Assembly (NCBI GenBank): GCA_001599755.1
Contig: BCHX01000008.1
Location: 2,728,001-2,792,000, forward strand
Direction of reading: 5' to 3'
Length of the DNA: 64,000 nucleotides
Source of the DNA: Gliomastix tumulicola
Lineage: Eukaryota > Ascomycota > Sordariomycetes > Hypocreales > Bionectriaceae
The notes under the pieces are model-generated. The model saw nothing but the letters and a program-made list of their open reading frames with translations. It searched no databases and had not been told where the DNA came from. Each line of letters begins with the position of its first letter. The stretch's first letter is position 1. The position numbers and the translations under genes were made by a program. Shown piece by piece: positions 10,883 through 21,856 of this stretch.

Positions 10883-11541
10883 ATGTCTTTCACCCTCGAA
10901 CTCCCGAACGAGTACGGGTGAGTACCAGCATCCATCCAAACCCATTGAGACTCAAGTTTAACATGAGAAACCCAATGCAGCCTCGTCCTCGCCGTGGCGA
11001 GCTCGAGCTTCTTCGTCACCATCTTCCACATGGCCCTCACGGGCAAGGCGCGCAAGGCCAGTGGTCTGAAGTACCCCGTCTCCTACGCAAGCGAGGAGCA
11101 GGCCGCCAAGGATAAGAACGCCTTCGCCTTCAATTGCGGTGAGTATCAGCGTGCCCAGAACTCTGCGCGAGAAACTACGGTCGCTAAACACCAACCGCGC
11201 GCTCCCTCCAGCCCAGCGCGCCCACGCCAACTTCACCGAGAACCACACGTCTTTCCTGGGCGGTCTCCTGATCTCCGGCCTCCAGTATCCCACCGCCAGC
11301 GCAGTCCTCGGCGCGACTTGGGTGGTGGGCCGCATCGTCTATGCCCTGGGCTATGCCGGCAGCGGCCCCAGCGGTCGACTCCTGTGAGGAATCTCCCGTC
11401 GCATTGTCCTCCAGTGGACAATTGCGTATTGCAGTGCTAACGTGGCCTCCGTCCAGTGGCTTCTACCCCTCAATGCTTGCTGACCTAACCCTCCGCGGGA
11501 TGGCATTGTACACATCCATCAAATACGCCATGGGCCAGTAG
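10883..11541 (+). CDS. Microsomal glutathione S-transferase 3-like (MAPEG family) membrane enzyme
   Basis: Small integral membrane protein of the MAPEG family, which conjugates glutathione to lipophilic electrophiles or reduces lipid peroxides. Exons 10883-10917, 10981-11138, 11212-11383 and 11457-11541 encode 149 residues, the usual MGST3 length. The N-terminus MSFTLELPNEYGLVLAVA is typical, as are the first-loop FNCAQRAHANFTENH and the second helix LLISGLQYP. Helices three and four include VVGRIVYALGYAG. All three splice junctions preserve the frame. The last intron is needed: without it the frame stops after GPSGRLL and loses the C-terminal helix (FYPSMLADLTL). The gene is convergent with ECM14, only 89 bases between stop codons, so the 3' UTRs probably overlap. 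Confidence 0.93.
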
Positions 11542-11630
11542 ACAAACAAAGTCGCTGTGCCATCAGAGGCTTGTACCACCATTGGAAAAAAAAAAAAAGA
11601 TAGAGCATCGTCGCTTAATTATACTTGCAC

Positions 11631-13277
11631 TCAACTCCGTAGCTTTCTTCGCCGCAACTCAAAGCCCCTCGCTTCTTGTGTCGTGTCGTCAGATGCGGTC
11701 TCGTCCGATGGAGCCGCCTCGTCAGCTTCATTGTTCAGCCTCTCGATGCCGTTGTTCCCCAGCAGGTAATCGCCGAAATACTTCATGGCGTGGAACACCT
11801 CCTCGCCGGTTGGGACGATGTAGTCCTTCGGCAGGAGGAACCCATAGCTGCCGGTATCGCGCAGCTTGATCTGGTAGCTGAAGTGTGCCCGCATCTCGTG
11901 GTAGAACCAGTCAATGGCCGATCCGCCGCTTGATTCGATCCGCTGCCGCTTGACTTGGTCCTCCTTGTCTGTCAAGACCACGCCCTCGCACGCGGACGTG
12001 ACAGAGTACGGCTCGCCGCTCGACAGTCGGATAGCCTTGGCAAGTCCGGCAGCCAGCTCGGTCAGATTCTCAATGTTGGGGGGTTCGACCCGGCAGCTGT
12101 AGGAGAAGGGGAACAGAATCTGCTGCGAGTAGGAGTGGAGGTCGATGAGAGCGACGAACTGGACATTGCGCGTCGTCTCGTTGCGGGCCCAGCTGGCGAG
12201 GCGGCGGGCCTCGACGGCCTGGAAGGGCTCCTCGCCGCCGTAGCTTTCGGAGCAAGGGTCGTTCTGCGTGCTGGTGTAGTCCCACTCGTATCCAAACGCA
12301 TGATCCAGGTCCAAACCTCGACAGTATCGGAGGTTCGTCTGCTGCCTGGACTTGCGCCAGAGCCGATCCACCCGCCAGGTGTACTCAACGCCGTCGGGAT
12401 TGAGGACGGGGATGAAGACAAAGTCAAACTCGTCCAGCAGTTTGGTGATCATGGGCTCCTTGCCAAAGGTTGTGATGAAGGACCAGGCGACGTAGTTGAC
12501 CGTGCTCGTCGAGATCCACTCCCGGCCGTGGAGGCCACCCGTCACCACGATTGTCTTCCGCGGTCCCGTCGGAGTCGAAGATGCCGGCACGCCGACGCGC
12601 AGAGCCGGGATGTCTCGGCCTTCCCAGGACTTCCCAATTGTAATGTATTTGACATATGCCGGGAACATGGCCTCCAGCAGGCGCATCCACCGGATAATAA
12701 CGGCCGTTGGCTGATAATTCTGGAAGAAGATATTGTCGCCAGCCCTGTGGGAAGGCGACAGGTCGGCGTACATGCCCTCTGGGCTGATGCGGGCATCGGA
12801 TGCATCGCTGTTGGGCAGCGCCTGGTACACGGCCGCGGCCAAGTCACTGATCAAGGTGGAGTGAGACTGCTGGAGAGAACTCGGGAGCAGGCTGAGGAGA
12901 CCCGGGACCTCGTCGGTGTGCAGACGAATGTCGACATATTTATCGGTAAAGGCCCAGACGTCAAGAAACAGCCGCGACGTAGCCTCGGACAGGGCGGACT
13001 CCTCCTCTTCATTGGCGATTGTGAAGCGCAGCACTATCTCGTTCGCATATTGCGCTCGGAGGTCGTTGAAGATGGGGGCCGACGATTCCTTGGTCGGATG
13101 CTGGCCGAAGATGAACTCGATGGCACGGTCGCGCAGACCCGTCAGCGTTGGGAAGAGACGAGCGCGGTTCGAGCTGGGGGCATCATAAGCGCCGTATGGA
13201 TCTTGACCGACGCCCGCGGCTCCAGCCAACCCGGCGAATGCCAGGGAGGCGAGGACCAGGTGCAGGTTGGGCTTCAT
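11631..13277 (-). CDS. ECM14: Inactive metallocarboxypeptidase-like protein Ecm14
   Basis: Secreted or vacuolar member of the M14 carboxypeptidase family, linked in yeast to cell-wall function. One exon of 548 residues with an N-terminal signal peptide (MKPNLHLVLASLAFAGLAGA) and a propeptide-like region to about residue 175. The fold residues are intact: zinc ligands in GGLHGREW and DLHSYSQ, the substrate-binding NPDGVEYTW and RLWRKSRQ, and the C-terminal YGFLLP. The catalytic glutamate expected before LRDTG is instead lysine (K471, codon at 11865-11867): the segment reads YQIKLRDTGSYG. This substitution is known for Ecm14 orthologues and explains why they lack carboxypeptidase activity. The 463-codon frame on the opposite strand (11955-13346) is a composition shadow. 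Confidence 0.95.
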   Translation of the reverse strand: MKPNLHLVLASLAFAGLAGAAGVGQDPYGAYDAPSSNRARLFPTLTGLRDRAIEFIFGQHPTKESSAPIFNDLRAQYANEIVLRFTIANEEEESALSEATSRLFLDVWAFTDKYVDIRLHTDEVPGLLSLLPSSLQQSHSTLISDLAAAVYQALPNSDASDARISPEGMYADLSPSHRAGDNIFFQNYQPTAVIIRWMRLLEAMFPAYVKYITIGKSWEGRDIPALRVGVPASSTPTGPRKTIVVTGGLHGREWISTSTVNYVAWSFITTFGKEPMITKLLDEFDFVFIPVLNPDGVEYTWRVDRLWRKSRQQTNLRYCRGLDLDHAFGYEWDYTSTQNDPCSESYGGEEPFQAVEARRLASWARNETTRNVQFVALIDLHSYSQQILFPFSYSCRVEPPNIENLTELAAGLAKAIRLSSGEPYSVTSACEGVVLTDKEDQVKRQRIESSGGSAIDWFYHEMRAHFSYQIKLRDTGSYGFLLPKDYIVPTGEEVFHAMKYFGDYLLGNNGIERLNNEADEAAPSDETASDDTTQEARGFELRRRKLRS

Positions 13278-14199
13278 CGCCAGCTACGTTCGGGGATTGT
13301 CGGTGTTTCGATCCAGAGGCAGTACTCGAGGGGCGACCTGGCTTAGCAGCGATGACAAGCTAGAGCAGGACGAGCGGGCGTGGCATGGGCAGCGTCGCGC
13401 AATGTATCAAGCCACCGGGCGATTCAGAGGCAAGCTTGGGACGATAATAGGACTCGGAACGGACGGGTCGAAGGTTTGGGGGACTGGATTGATGCTGGAG
13501 AGCCAGGCAGGCAGTCAAAGTTGTGCCGGTGCCGGCTGTGAGACTGAAGTCTCCAGTCGCAGGTTGTTAGTGCAGGACTGCTTGGAGACTGCTGCTGGCT
13601 GTGCAAACCTGCAAGTCCCACAGCGATCGTTTTCTAGTGGGACTCGTGTTTGGAAGTTGGGCGTGCGCAGCAGCTGAAGCCAGAGAGGTACCTGCTACTG
13701 AGTGGTACTACTGTAGGTACTAGTACTACCTGGGGCCTGCTACCAATTCCGCGTCCCTGCCGCTCGCGCCGTCGTGATTGGCCAGGCGTCCACTAAGCAC
13801 CCAGAGCTACACCTGACTCGGCACTGAGGCAATCGCACTACCACCGCGGTGGGAATTAGAAGTGCTAAGCACCGGGACTGTCTTTTAGACCTGCCCGACC
13901 TGGGGACTTTTTAGTGCTAGACTCCTGGCAGCCCACGCCATGCTCACTCGACCCTATCTCTGCCATGCTCCGGTAGAAAACATCCTGCATACTACCTGTA
14001 TTTCTACATCGCAACCGCAGTCTGACGGCTAGATCAATGACATCCACGAGCGTCCTCTGTACATAGCTGGCCCTGCGCCCAGCCCGCTCGCCTTTCTTTT
14101 CTCTCCCCCCGTGCCCCCCCCCCCATCTTGTTCTTCCCACCCGTGTCTGGCCCTTTCCCCTTGGTCCTGGCTCCCGTATCATGACCTTCGGCTGGCATC
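13278..14199. other. Divergent promoter region between ECM14 and the ARF exchange factor
   Basis: No gene seen. It holds a cluster of GTAC palindromes at 13687-13733 (listed separately), an ATTGG (inverted CCAAT) near 13777, and C-runs near 14106-14124 just before the plus-strand gene. Confidence 0.5.
13687..13733. promoter_or_regulatory. Cluster of GTAC-core palindromes in a divergent promoter
   Basis: GGTACC at 13687-13692, GGTACTAC at 13704-13711, the perfect ten-base palindrome GTACTAGTAC at 13717-13726 and AGTACTACC just after lie within 47 bases. The density of GTAC/AGTACT units looks non-random. A binding factor is not known to me. Confidence 0.35.
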
Positions 14200-17100
14200 A
14201 TGCCATTCCTTCGCCGTAGGGGCAATGCCCCCCTTGAGAGTGAAACCCGGCCTCCGATCTCGAACCGCGAATCCGTCGAAGATGCCGCCGCCGATGCCAG
14301 CCTGTCGCCCCCGTCGACACAGCCGCTGCACGCTTCGAGCTCAAATATGGAGTCAGCATCTCCATGGCTCGAAAGCCGCGCGTCCGTTGCCAGTCAGCGT
14401 CCCGAAATGACCGCCGCGCAGGAGGAGTCCAACCGACAGAAGCGATTCTCCTTGCTGAGGTTCCGCAATGCCTCCGACTCCCAGTTGTCCTTGCGAGCGA
14501 AGCAGCAGGCAGAGAAGCCTCCGCCGGTCCCACGACGTACGGTTCCTTTCCTCTATATAAATCTCCTGCGGGCGACTTGAGATTTGTCTGCAGAGAGTCT
14601 AACAGTGCCACAGCGCCCGAGATCATCACGACCGCGCCCACCGGGGAGCTGACGGGTCCAAAGAAGAAGACGTCCCGCCTTGGCCTTGCTGCTGCGAGAC
14701 TCCGACGCTCCCAAGATCTACCGAGGGAGAACAGCTACGGCAGCTCATCCGGCCAGCCGCTAAAATCTTCTTTACGAAAGCAATCGACCGACGAGAGACG
14801 ACGCCCATCTCTGTCGCCGTTGGACGAGCCTGTGTCTCCGCGCATCTCATATTCATCAGCTACTGGGCACTCGAACGGAACGGCAGGTGGGCTGACGGCT
14901 CTTTCGAATCGCCCATCTGAGTCCTCCAGATCAGACGTCAGCCCCTTGTCGACCCCGAAGAAGACGCCCTCGAACAATCCTTTCTTCAAGCTCCGACGAT
15001 CGAAGAAGCCCCCCGAACCATTATTCCCGATCGGCCACCTTCCCCGAGGGGACAGAACGCCCGGTGCAGATTCGTCCACGTCTCTCGGGGTTGTCCCAAC
15101 GCCACGGCCCTCGTCGGTTCATAGTGCGAAAGTGACGAGGACTCTGACGGACAAGAGCGATGTTGGGAAGTCGGCGGCAACGCTGTTTGGGGCGCCCAGC
15201 GCCAAGTCAAGGCAGTCGTCCCCGACACGGCCGAGTTTTTTTAGAGAAAGATCGTCCACCTTGAGCTCCATGGGCCGCCCCTCAACAGACGATCACCAAA
15301 CACCCGCCGCTACGCGAACCTCTTCTTCTACGGGCCGCAAGAGCTTTGGTGACTTGTTAGGAATGAGTCGTCTGCGTCAGAATACCGATTTCAGCCGACA
15401 AGGATCTTTGACTCCAGCCACTCCAGGATCCAACGGCTCAAAGGATAACTCGCTGCAGCTGGCTAGAGAGCCGGTTGTGGCTCTCCCGGAGAGGCGAGAC
15501 GACGAATCTGCCGCCAAGTATCTCGCTCGGGTGGAGGATGTCATTAGCAGGGGCTCTATTGCAGCAGCCCTCTGCAAGGAAGCGGACGCATTCTACACGT
15601 CGGTACTCAGAAGCTACATGCGAAGCTTTAGCTTCTTTGGCGAGCCGATGGACATGGCCATAAGAAAACTACTAATGGAAGCCGAGCTTCCCAAGGAGAC
15701 ACAGCAGATCGACCGCTGTTTGCAAGCTTTCGCAAATCGCTATCATGAGTGCAACCCTGGCATCTATGCGTCGCCAGACCAGGCATACTTCATCGCGTTT
15801 TCCCTGCTCATCCTGCACACGGACGTCTTCAACAAGAACAATAAATACAAGATGCAGAAACCCGACTATATCAAAAACACCCATGGCGAGGGTATCTTTG
15901 ACGATATTCTGGACTGTTTCTATGATAACATATCTTACACCCCTTTCATCCACGTTGAGGACGAGATTGACCCCGAGAACGAACGAGCTGGATCGACCAA
16001 GACGAAGAAGAAGCCGCTGCTCGTGGGAGCGGGCGATCCTACGAAAAGAGCTCAGAAGGAGCCCATTGATCCCTACACCCTCATCATAGACGGCAATCTG
16101 GATGCATTGAGGCCGAACCTGAAAGAAGCTATGCATCTAGAAGAGCACTACAACTACCTAGGAACTTCGTCCCATCTGAACTTGAAGGACTTGCAGAAGA
16201 CCTTCTTCCGAACCGGCGTCTTGCAGATCATCTCAGCCAGGTCAAGACCAGACGCCTTTATGTCTGAGAAAACCGCCACGAATCCGGACGATGCGCATCC
16301 TGGAGTTGTCGACATCAAAGTCACCAAGGTCGGCCTCCTGTGGCGGAAGGACGCAAAGAAGAGGAAGACACGCTCTCCTTGGCAGGAATGGGGTGCCATT
16401 CTCACCGGCGCACAGCTCTACTTCTTTCGAAACACGAGTTGGATCAAGAACTTGATGCACCAGTACGAGACGCACATCAAGGGAGGCCACGACGGAATAC
16501 CCATCATCTTCAAGCCGCCCCTGGAGGAGTTCAAGCCAGACGCACTGATGTCAACACAGGGCGCTGTAGCTCTGCATGATTCCGAATACAAGAAGCACAA
16601 GAATGCCTTCCTATATGTGAGATCGGGTGGCCTTGATGAAGTGCTGTTGGCAGACACCGAGGACGAGATGAATGACTGGCTGGCCAAACTCAACTACGCT
16701 GCCGCATTCAGGACCTCTGGTGTCAGAATGCGAGGTGTCGTGGGCAGCAATTACGACGGCCAAGGACGGCGAGGCATGCGGCGGCTTGATAGCTCCGAGG
16801 CCACCCAGCTTGTAGACACGCCGACTGGCCAGGTGTCTATTGCAAGGGGCCGCATCGATCAGAAGATGGCGGAGGACATTCAGCTGGCCAGAAGGGAATT
16901 CATGCTACAGAAGATCCAGGAGAGTGACGAGAAGGTCCAAACAACACAGAAGCAGCTAGACGAGCAGCTACGGAATGCCCGTCACCTGCAGGTCTTGGCT
17001 CCGATCCAACCTCGTTCCCGGGAGCAGCTTCTCACCGCGGCCGCGCGACTGGCAGCCCAGCTGAAATGGACCCGTATGGAGATCTGGAGAGAGAAGTGCC

Positions 17101-18401
17101 ATCGAGACATTCTGAAAATGGATCTCGAGGAAGATCTGCCAGAGCTCAGTCCCCTGACTACCCCTGTCAAGTCCCACCAGAGCGCAGCAGCACGGGAGAG
17201 GAGCTCATCCCCTACGCCCCGCGCAAAGAACGAGGTCAACAGCAGGCTCTCGGTGACTTCAAGGAAGGGTCACAAGTTCTCAGACCTACAGCTAGACCGT
17301 GCCGCAGGTCCTGCTGAGACCGAGGACGGCGTAGACTCACCGCTCGACCAGAAGTTCGAGACGCCGCCCCAAAGCGCGACAATCAAACCCGGCAGCACCA
17401 GTGAGCCGGCATCGGCCGATGTCGTAGCCGACCACATCAAGTCGCTCTCGAGCTTCGGTCCGTCAGATCCCGCGCTGGCAGACCTACAGCGCCCACAGTC
17501 CGGGAATGACCTTGACGAGAGTCGCTCTGCCAGACCCCCGACCAGGTCTACCCAGGATCAGGACGACGTCGATGCCGAAGAGCGAGACTTCCTCAGGCAA
17601 GCAGGTCTCCTGGAGGCTAGGTCCCACAAGGACGGCTCCGACAAGGCCACCGTCTCGACGATCGGCGAAGGCGGGGAATTCGGCGACAGGAACAAAATCC
17701 GACGTAGCCTGCATCGCACTCTCCGGGAGGGTGCAGGGCATCTGTCCCATCATAGGAGCAGAAAGGGCAAGGAGGGTATATCGAACTTCGGAAGCGAGGA
17801 GGCCCGGCAGGAGAGCAAACTCTCCCGGGGAACGGGTAGCTTCACAGTCCACGGCAAGAAGGCCTCAGTCATCAACTTTGGAACCGAGATCCAGAGCATG
17901 ACGACTGACGAGAAGCTGAGGCCACGCAAGCTGCCACCATGCGCCCCCACCGACAGGCCTGTGTCTCCTTCTCCTAGCAACGGCGAGGACGACGATTACT
18001 ACTCGGCCGCCGGTGATCTGGAGGAGCAGACGGAGCCTCTGGATAGGCGGGAGTCCGTGACGAGCGAGAGCACGGCCACGGCGAGGAGCTTCCGCGAGCT
18101 GCACAGGAAGTACTCGACAGCACAGGCGGCCAAGAGCGCAAGCGGCGGGGGCCGCCTTACCATTCCATCGGACACGGAGAGCGATGCGTTGAGCTTTTCC
18201 GACGGCCGCAGGTCGCCTCTGCCTCCGTTCGACATTGATGAGGCGGTAGAGGAAGACTATGACGATGAGGCTCGGAAGAGGGCACAACAAGAACAAGAGG
18301 ACACAGTCTTGCCGGAGAGGGAAGACGTGTCAGACGACGAGGGGGGCCAGTCATCGCCAGACCGCCTGGCAAGTCCCCCGATACAGGTGGTGAATGCTTG
18401 A
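14200..18401 (+). CDS. Sec7- and PH-domain ARF guanine-nucleotide exchange factor (Syt1/Sec74-like)
   Basis: Activates ARF GTPases on Golgi/endosomal or plasma membranes. Exons 14200-14536 and 14614-18401 encode about 1374 residues. The first 400 residues are Ser/Pro/Arg-rich and disordered. The Sec7 domain is at about 400-560; its exchange-catalysing glutamate lies in the motif LPKETQQIDRCLQAFA, and helices read YHECNPGIY and AYFIAFSLLILHTDVFN. A long linker follows, then a PH domain at about 685-820 (VGLLWRKDAKKRKTRSPWQ ... WGAILTGAQLYFFRNTSW). A short coiled coil (LARREFMLQKIQESDEKVQ) and a 450-residue disordered acidic tail complete it. The order Sec7-PH-coiled coil matches yeast Syt1 and fission-yeast Sec74. 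The first splice is supported by frame and by stops in the unspliced reading. Confidence 0.93.
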
Positions 18402-18993
18402 AGGGAGAACAATCCACCACCCGCCGCGGGTGAGACCGAGGCTTCAGCGAGCAGAGAAGAAGACTAAGCCCTCATACGGAGTAATCTTCTCTAGAAAAAA
18501 AATTATACGAGGGGATGGGCGATTTAGCGATTTGACGAGGCGGGCTTTCTACGTATTTCGTCCCCCTCTCCCTTTTATATCATCCCTTTCCTTTCATCGG
18601 ACTATTACTTAGAAAACGGGAGGTGTTTGTTTTCATTGAAGTTATTGAGCGCAGGCAAGGGAAGGATCTTTCACACGGGTTGCCCATCACTGGGTTTATG
18701 GCTTAGCGAATGTAGTTTTATCAACCTTGGGCAGTGCCGACGCCATGAGAGAGGCTAGCGAGAAAACAGAGTTGTAAAATATATATGAGCTCGAATTGTC
18801 CACGTCGTTTCCCCACTGTTGCAGCTGGGCATTCGAAAAGTATGAACATGGGAACGTCAAGCAAGAAGGCATTGATGCCGATGTCTTTTTTTAATCATTG
18901 GCAGTTATAAAAGCGTTTAAATCATCAACGACGACCCTGTCGTGCTTCCCCAGTCGCGTTTTTTTTTTTAAATACCATCCATCTAATAATTAC
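18402..18993. other. Convergent intergenic region with two 3' UTRs
   Basis: AT-rich, with runs of A near 18495 and T near 18960-18970. It fits the 3' UTRs of the ARF exchange factor and SRP72. No gene is seen. Confidence 0.5.
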
Positions 18994-21006
18994 TTATTTT
19001 TTACCCTTCTTCTTCTTCTTATTCGAGGACGCCACGAGCGGCGCTCGCTCGACCTTGACGCCGCCTCCGCCCACGAGCTCGAGCGTCTCCTCCTCCTTGA
19101 CGATGCCGCCCTGCGTCGACTCGCCGGCCTTCTTCTTGCCCTTCTTGCCCTTGGGCCGGTAGGACGAGCGGTCGCGCAGCGGCAGCCAGCGCTCCGGGTC
19201 GGGCGTCTTGCCCTCCTCGTAGTTCTTGGGGAGCTTGCGCGTGCGGCGCTTCTTGGTCGCCTTCCTGTCCGCGTCGGTCGCCGCCCCCAGGGGCCGCTTC
19301 CGCGCGAGGTCGGACTTGGGCGCCGCGACGACGCCCGCGCTCAGGAGGTCGGGCACGCTGACGCCGCCGCCGACGAGGTCCTCGAGCGCGGGGAGCTCCG
19401 AGGCGTGCTGCTGGACCTTGGCCGGGTCCGTGGGCGCCAGCGAGGCGATGAGGCCGCTGGCGGCGATGTGCGACCCCTGCCCTTCCTTGAAGAGCTTCTC
19501 GAAGGCGGAGCCCGCGAGGAGGAGGTCCTCGGCGCTCGAGGAGCGGAGCAGCTCGATGCCCGCCTCGAGCAGGAGCGAAGAGGCGAAGCCGACGGGGCGC
19601 GTCTTCCAGTACTTGGTCGACTTGACGAGCTCGCCCTTGGCGGCGCTCTCCCGCCCCTGCGTCCGGAAGAGGGACACGGCGAGGGCGACGAGGCCCGGGC
19701 TGAAGCGGACGTCCTTGACGGCCGGGTCCTCGTCCTGCTCGAGGCGGGCGAGGAAGGTCTCGAGGATGGACACGGCCTGTCCGTGGTGCCCGCCGTTCAG
19801 CTGGATCTGGATGAGCGTGAGGACCAGACCGACGTCGGAGGGCCGCTTCTTAATCAGCGCCTGCAGCTTGCGCGTGACCTCCTTGCCCGAGGCCTGGTGC
19901 GTCGCGGCCGCGGCGTTCAGCACGGACAGCGTGTTGACGCCGGCGAGGGGCGAAGGGTGCTGCGCCTGGGCGAGCGTTGCGGCGGTCCGGTCCCGCACGC
20001 CGCGGACCTTGTGCGCCTGGAGGTCGATGATGAGGCTGTTGCGCGCGAGGAGGCTCAGCTGGTGCCGGAAGAGCTTCGCCTGCTTGGCCCCGGTGGACCA
20101 GGACTCGGATTTGCGCTGGACGAGGTACGGGTTCTCGGGCTGGTCGGCCATGGCGGACTTGTTGTTCTCGACGAGGAGCTTGAGATCTTCGTCGCCAGTA
20201 CTGTGCTCCCTTGTTAGCATCTCGCAATGTTGAGAGGTACACATGCAATGCGGACGGCGGCCAACTCACTCTTCGGTCCCGATCGAGTTCAGCAGATCCA
20301 GCGCCTCCTTCACCTTGCCTAACCGCGAGTACACGTATGCCTGCTGTGCGAGGATAGGCTGCATCTCGGCCTGCTTGTCGTCCTCGGAAAGATCGTCCGA
20401 CGCATCGCAGAGCCGGGCGGCACGCTGCAGCAGCTCAGCCGCCGGCGAGAAGGCCGATTGCGCGATGTACGAGCACGCCTCGTTGTAACACAGCTCGAAC
20501 GACTCGGGGTGGTCCGCACTGGGCACAGCGGGCGTGGCGAACCCCTGCCAGGCGGCCTGGGCGTCTGCGGCCTTGATGTTTATGCTCATGTCGTTCTCCT
20601 CGCCGTTGGGGTCCGTGTCGAGCAGCCGCTGGTAGATGGCGCGGGCCTCGTCGAACCGCTCGGCGCGGTAGGCCACCTGCGCGGCCAGGTGGTTGACGCT
20701 CCGCCTCTCGAGGCCCGTCTGCTTGAGCGAGGCGAGTGCATCGTCGAGCCGGCCGAGCTTGTACAGGGCGTACGTCTTCTCGAGCCCGCAGGTGCCCTGG
20801 AGCTTGGTGCCCCCCTCGTCGACGGAGCGGACGACGTCGTCGAAGCGGTCGAGCTTGAGCAGGGCGACGACGCGGGTGTGCTGGCTCGTGAAGTTGGTCC
20901 GGTCAGCCTTGATGGCGGCGTTGGCGGCCTTGAGGATCTCCTCGTGGTCCTGGATGGACGAGGCGCGCAGCAGGGCGCTGAGCGCCGCGGCGGGGTCCTG
21001 GGGCAT
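18994..21006 (-). CDS. SRP72: Signal recognition particle subunit SRP72
   Basis: Largest SRP protein; with SRP68 it binds 7SL RNA and supports co-translational targeting to the ER. Exons 20270-21006 and 18994-20200, with a 69-base intron whose splice gives IGTEDTGDEDLKLL, encode about 647 residues. The start is the ATG at 21006 (MPQDPAAALSALL); the frame extends a little upstream without an ATG. TPR-like helical repeats fill the first 500 residues (for example TYALYKLGRLDDALASLKQ and QVAYRAERFDEARAIYQRL). The SRP72 RNA-binding motif is clear near the C-terminus (KTPDPERWLPLRDRS, then YRPKGKKGKKK), and the tail ends KKKKKGKK. The 439-codon frame on the opposite strand (18898-20217) is a shadow of the GC-rich codon pattern. 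Confidence 0.95.
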
Positions 21007-21856
21007 CGTGGGCTGCACTCTCGGGGGGGATCAGGGACAGCGCTGCAGCTGCATTGCTTCCCCGCGGCGGGTAGAATGGGGTTTGGTCGAGGCGGCCACT
21101 AGCTGGGAGGGAATTGGTGGATGTAGCAGGCGTGTGGACGATTGCGTCGGGGAGTCGTGTGTGCTGTTTAGTTGGTGGGAGTCGATCTGATGCTTCGAGA
21201 AGGCAGGCATGCGACTGAGCACTTGAAGTTGTGTGGGGTCTTGGCATTGATTTTTCTGGACGTTTGTGAATTGGGCGCTTGACGGAATAAAATGGGCCTC
21301 TTTGAACATAATTGCTTAGGAGACTACCATGACTTATTTTGTCAGGGCGTTCGTAGAGCGTTGGATGTGGGGTAGATTGAAGCCTAACACCAAGCTCTAT
21401 CACAACGTCTTGATGGTGGTCAAAATGTTATCAACGTTGACGAAGCGACGAGTCAAATTGACAGGAGATACTCAACCGGCCCCAACACACTAGTAATCTA
21501 GATTGCCATATCGCCCAGGCTATGTAAACTCATAGCAACCATTCGATATGTTAGCCCGGGCTCCAGGAACGAGGACAATGGTGTAGGGTAGCGCGATACT
21601 GAAGAACAGGTTCATATTCGAGGTCGTGCAAGACGACGTGCGTTGTAGAGACTAGAGTATTACTTTCAAGTCAAGATAATACGTAAGTAGTCAGGGGCAC
21701 ATCCTGTCAATGGATAAGTCGTCAATTCATAAGGGGTATAAGCTATATCGAACGCCTGCAGAACCTCGTAGAATTCCCAGAAGAAGTGCCAACAACCAGG
21801 TAGGTCACTTCTCGCCCAGCATGTACGAACTCTGGGCATGCCAATCGTGTACAAAA
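21007..21856. other. Intergenic: SRP72 promoter and 3' end of the next minus-strand gene
   Basis: No coding signal or recognisable element is seen. Base composition is more even than in the flanking genes. Confidence 0.5.

Noticed and set aside
11955..13346. 463-codon open frame on the plus strand opposite ECM14
   Set aside because: It is the antisense shadow of a GC3-rich gene: composition is Arg/Gly/Val/Asp-biased, there is no family motif, and it starts at a non-ATG codon.
18898..20217. 439-codon open frame opposite SRP72
   Set aside because: It mirrors the GC-rich codons of SRP72. Its Leu/Arg/Glu/Gly bias shows no domain, whereas the minus strand has the SRP72 RNA-binding motif and TPRs.
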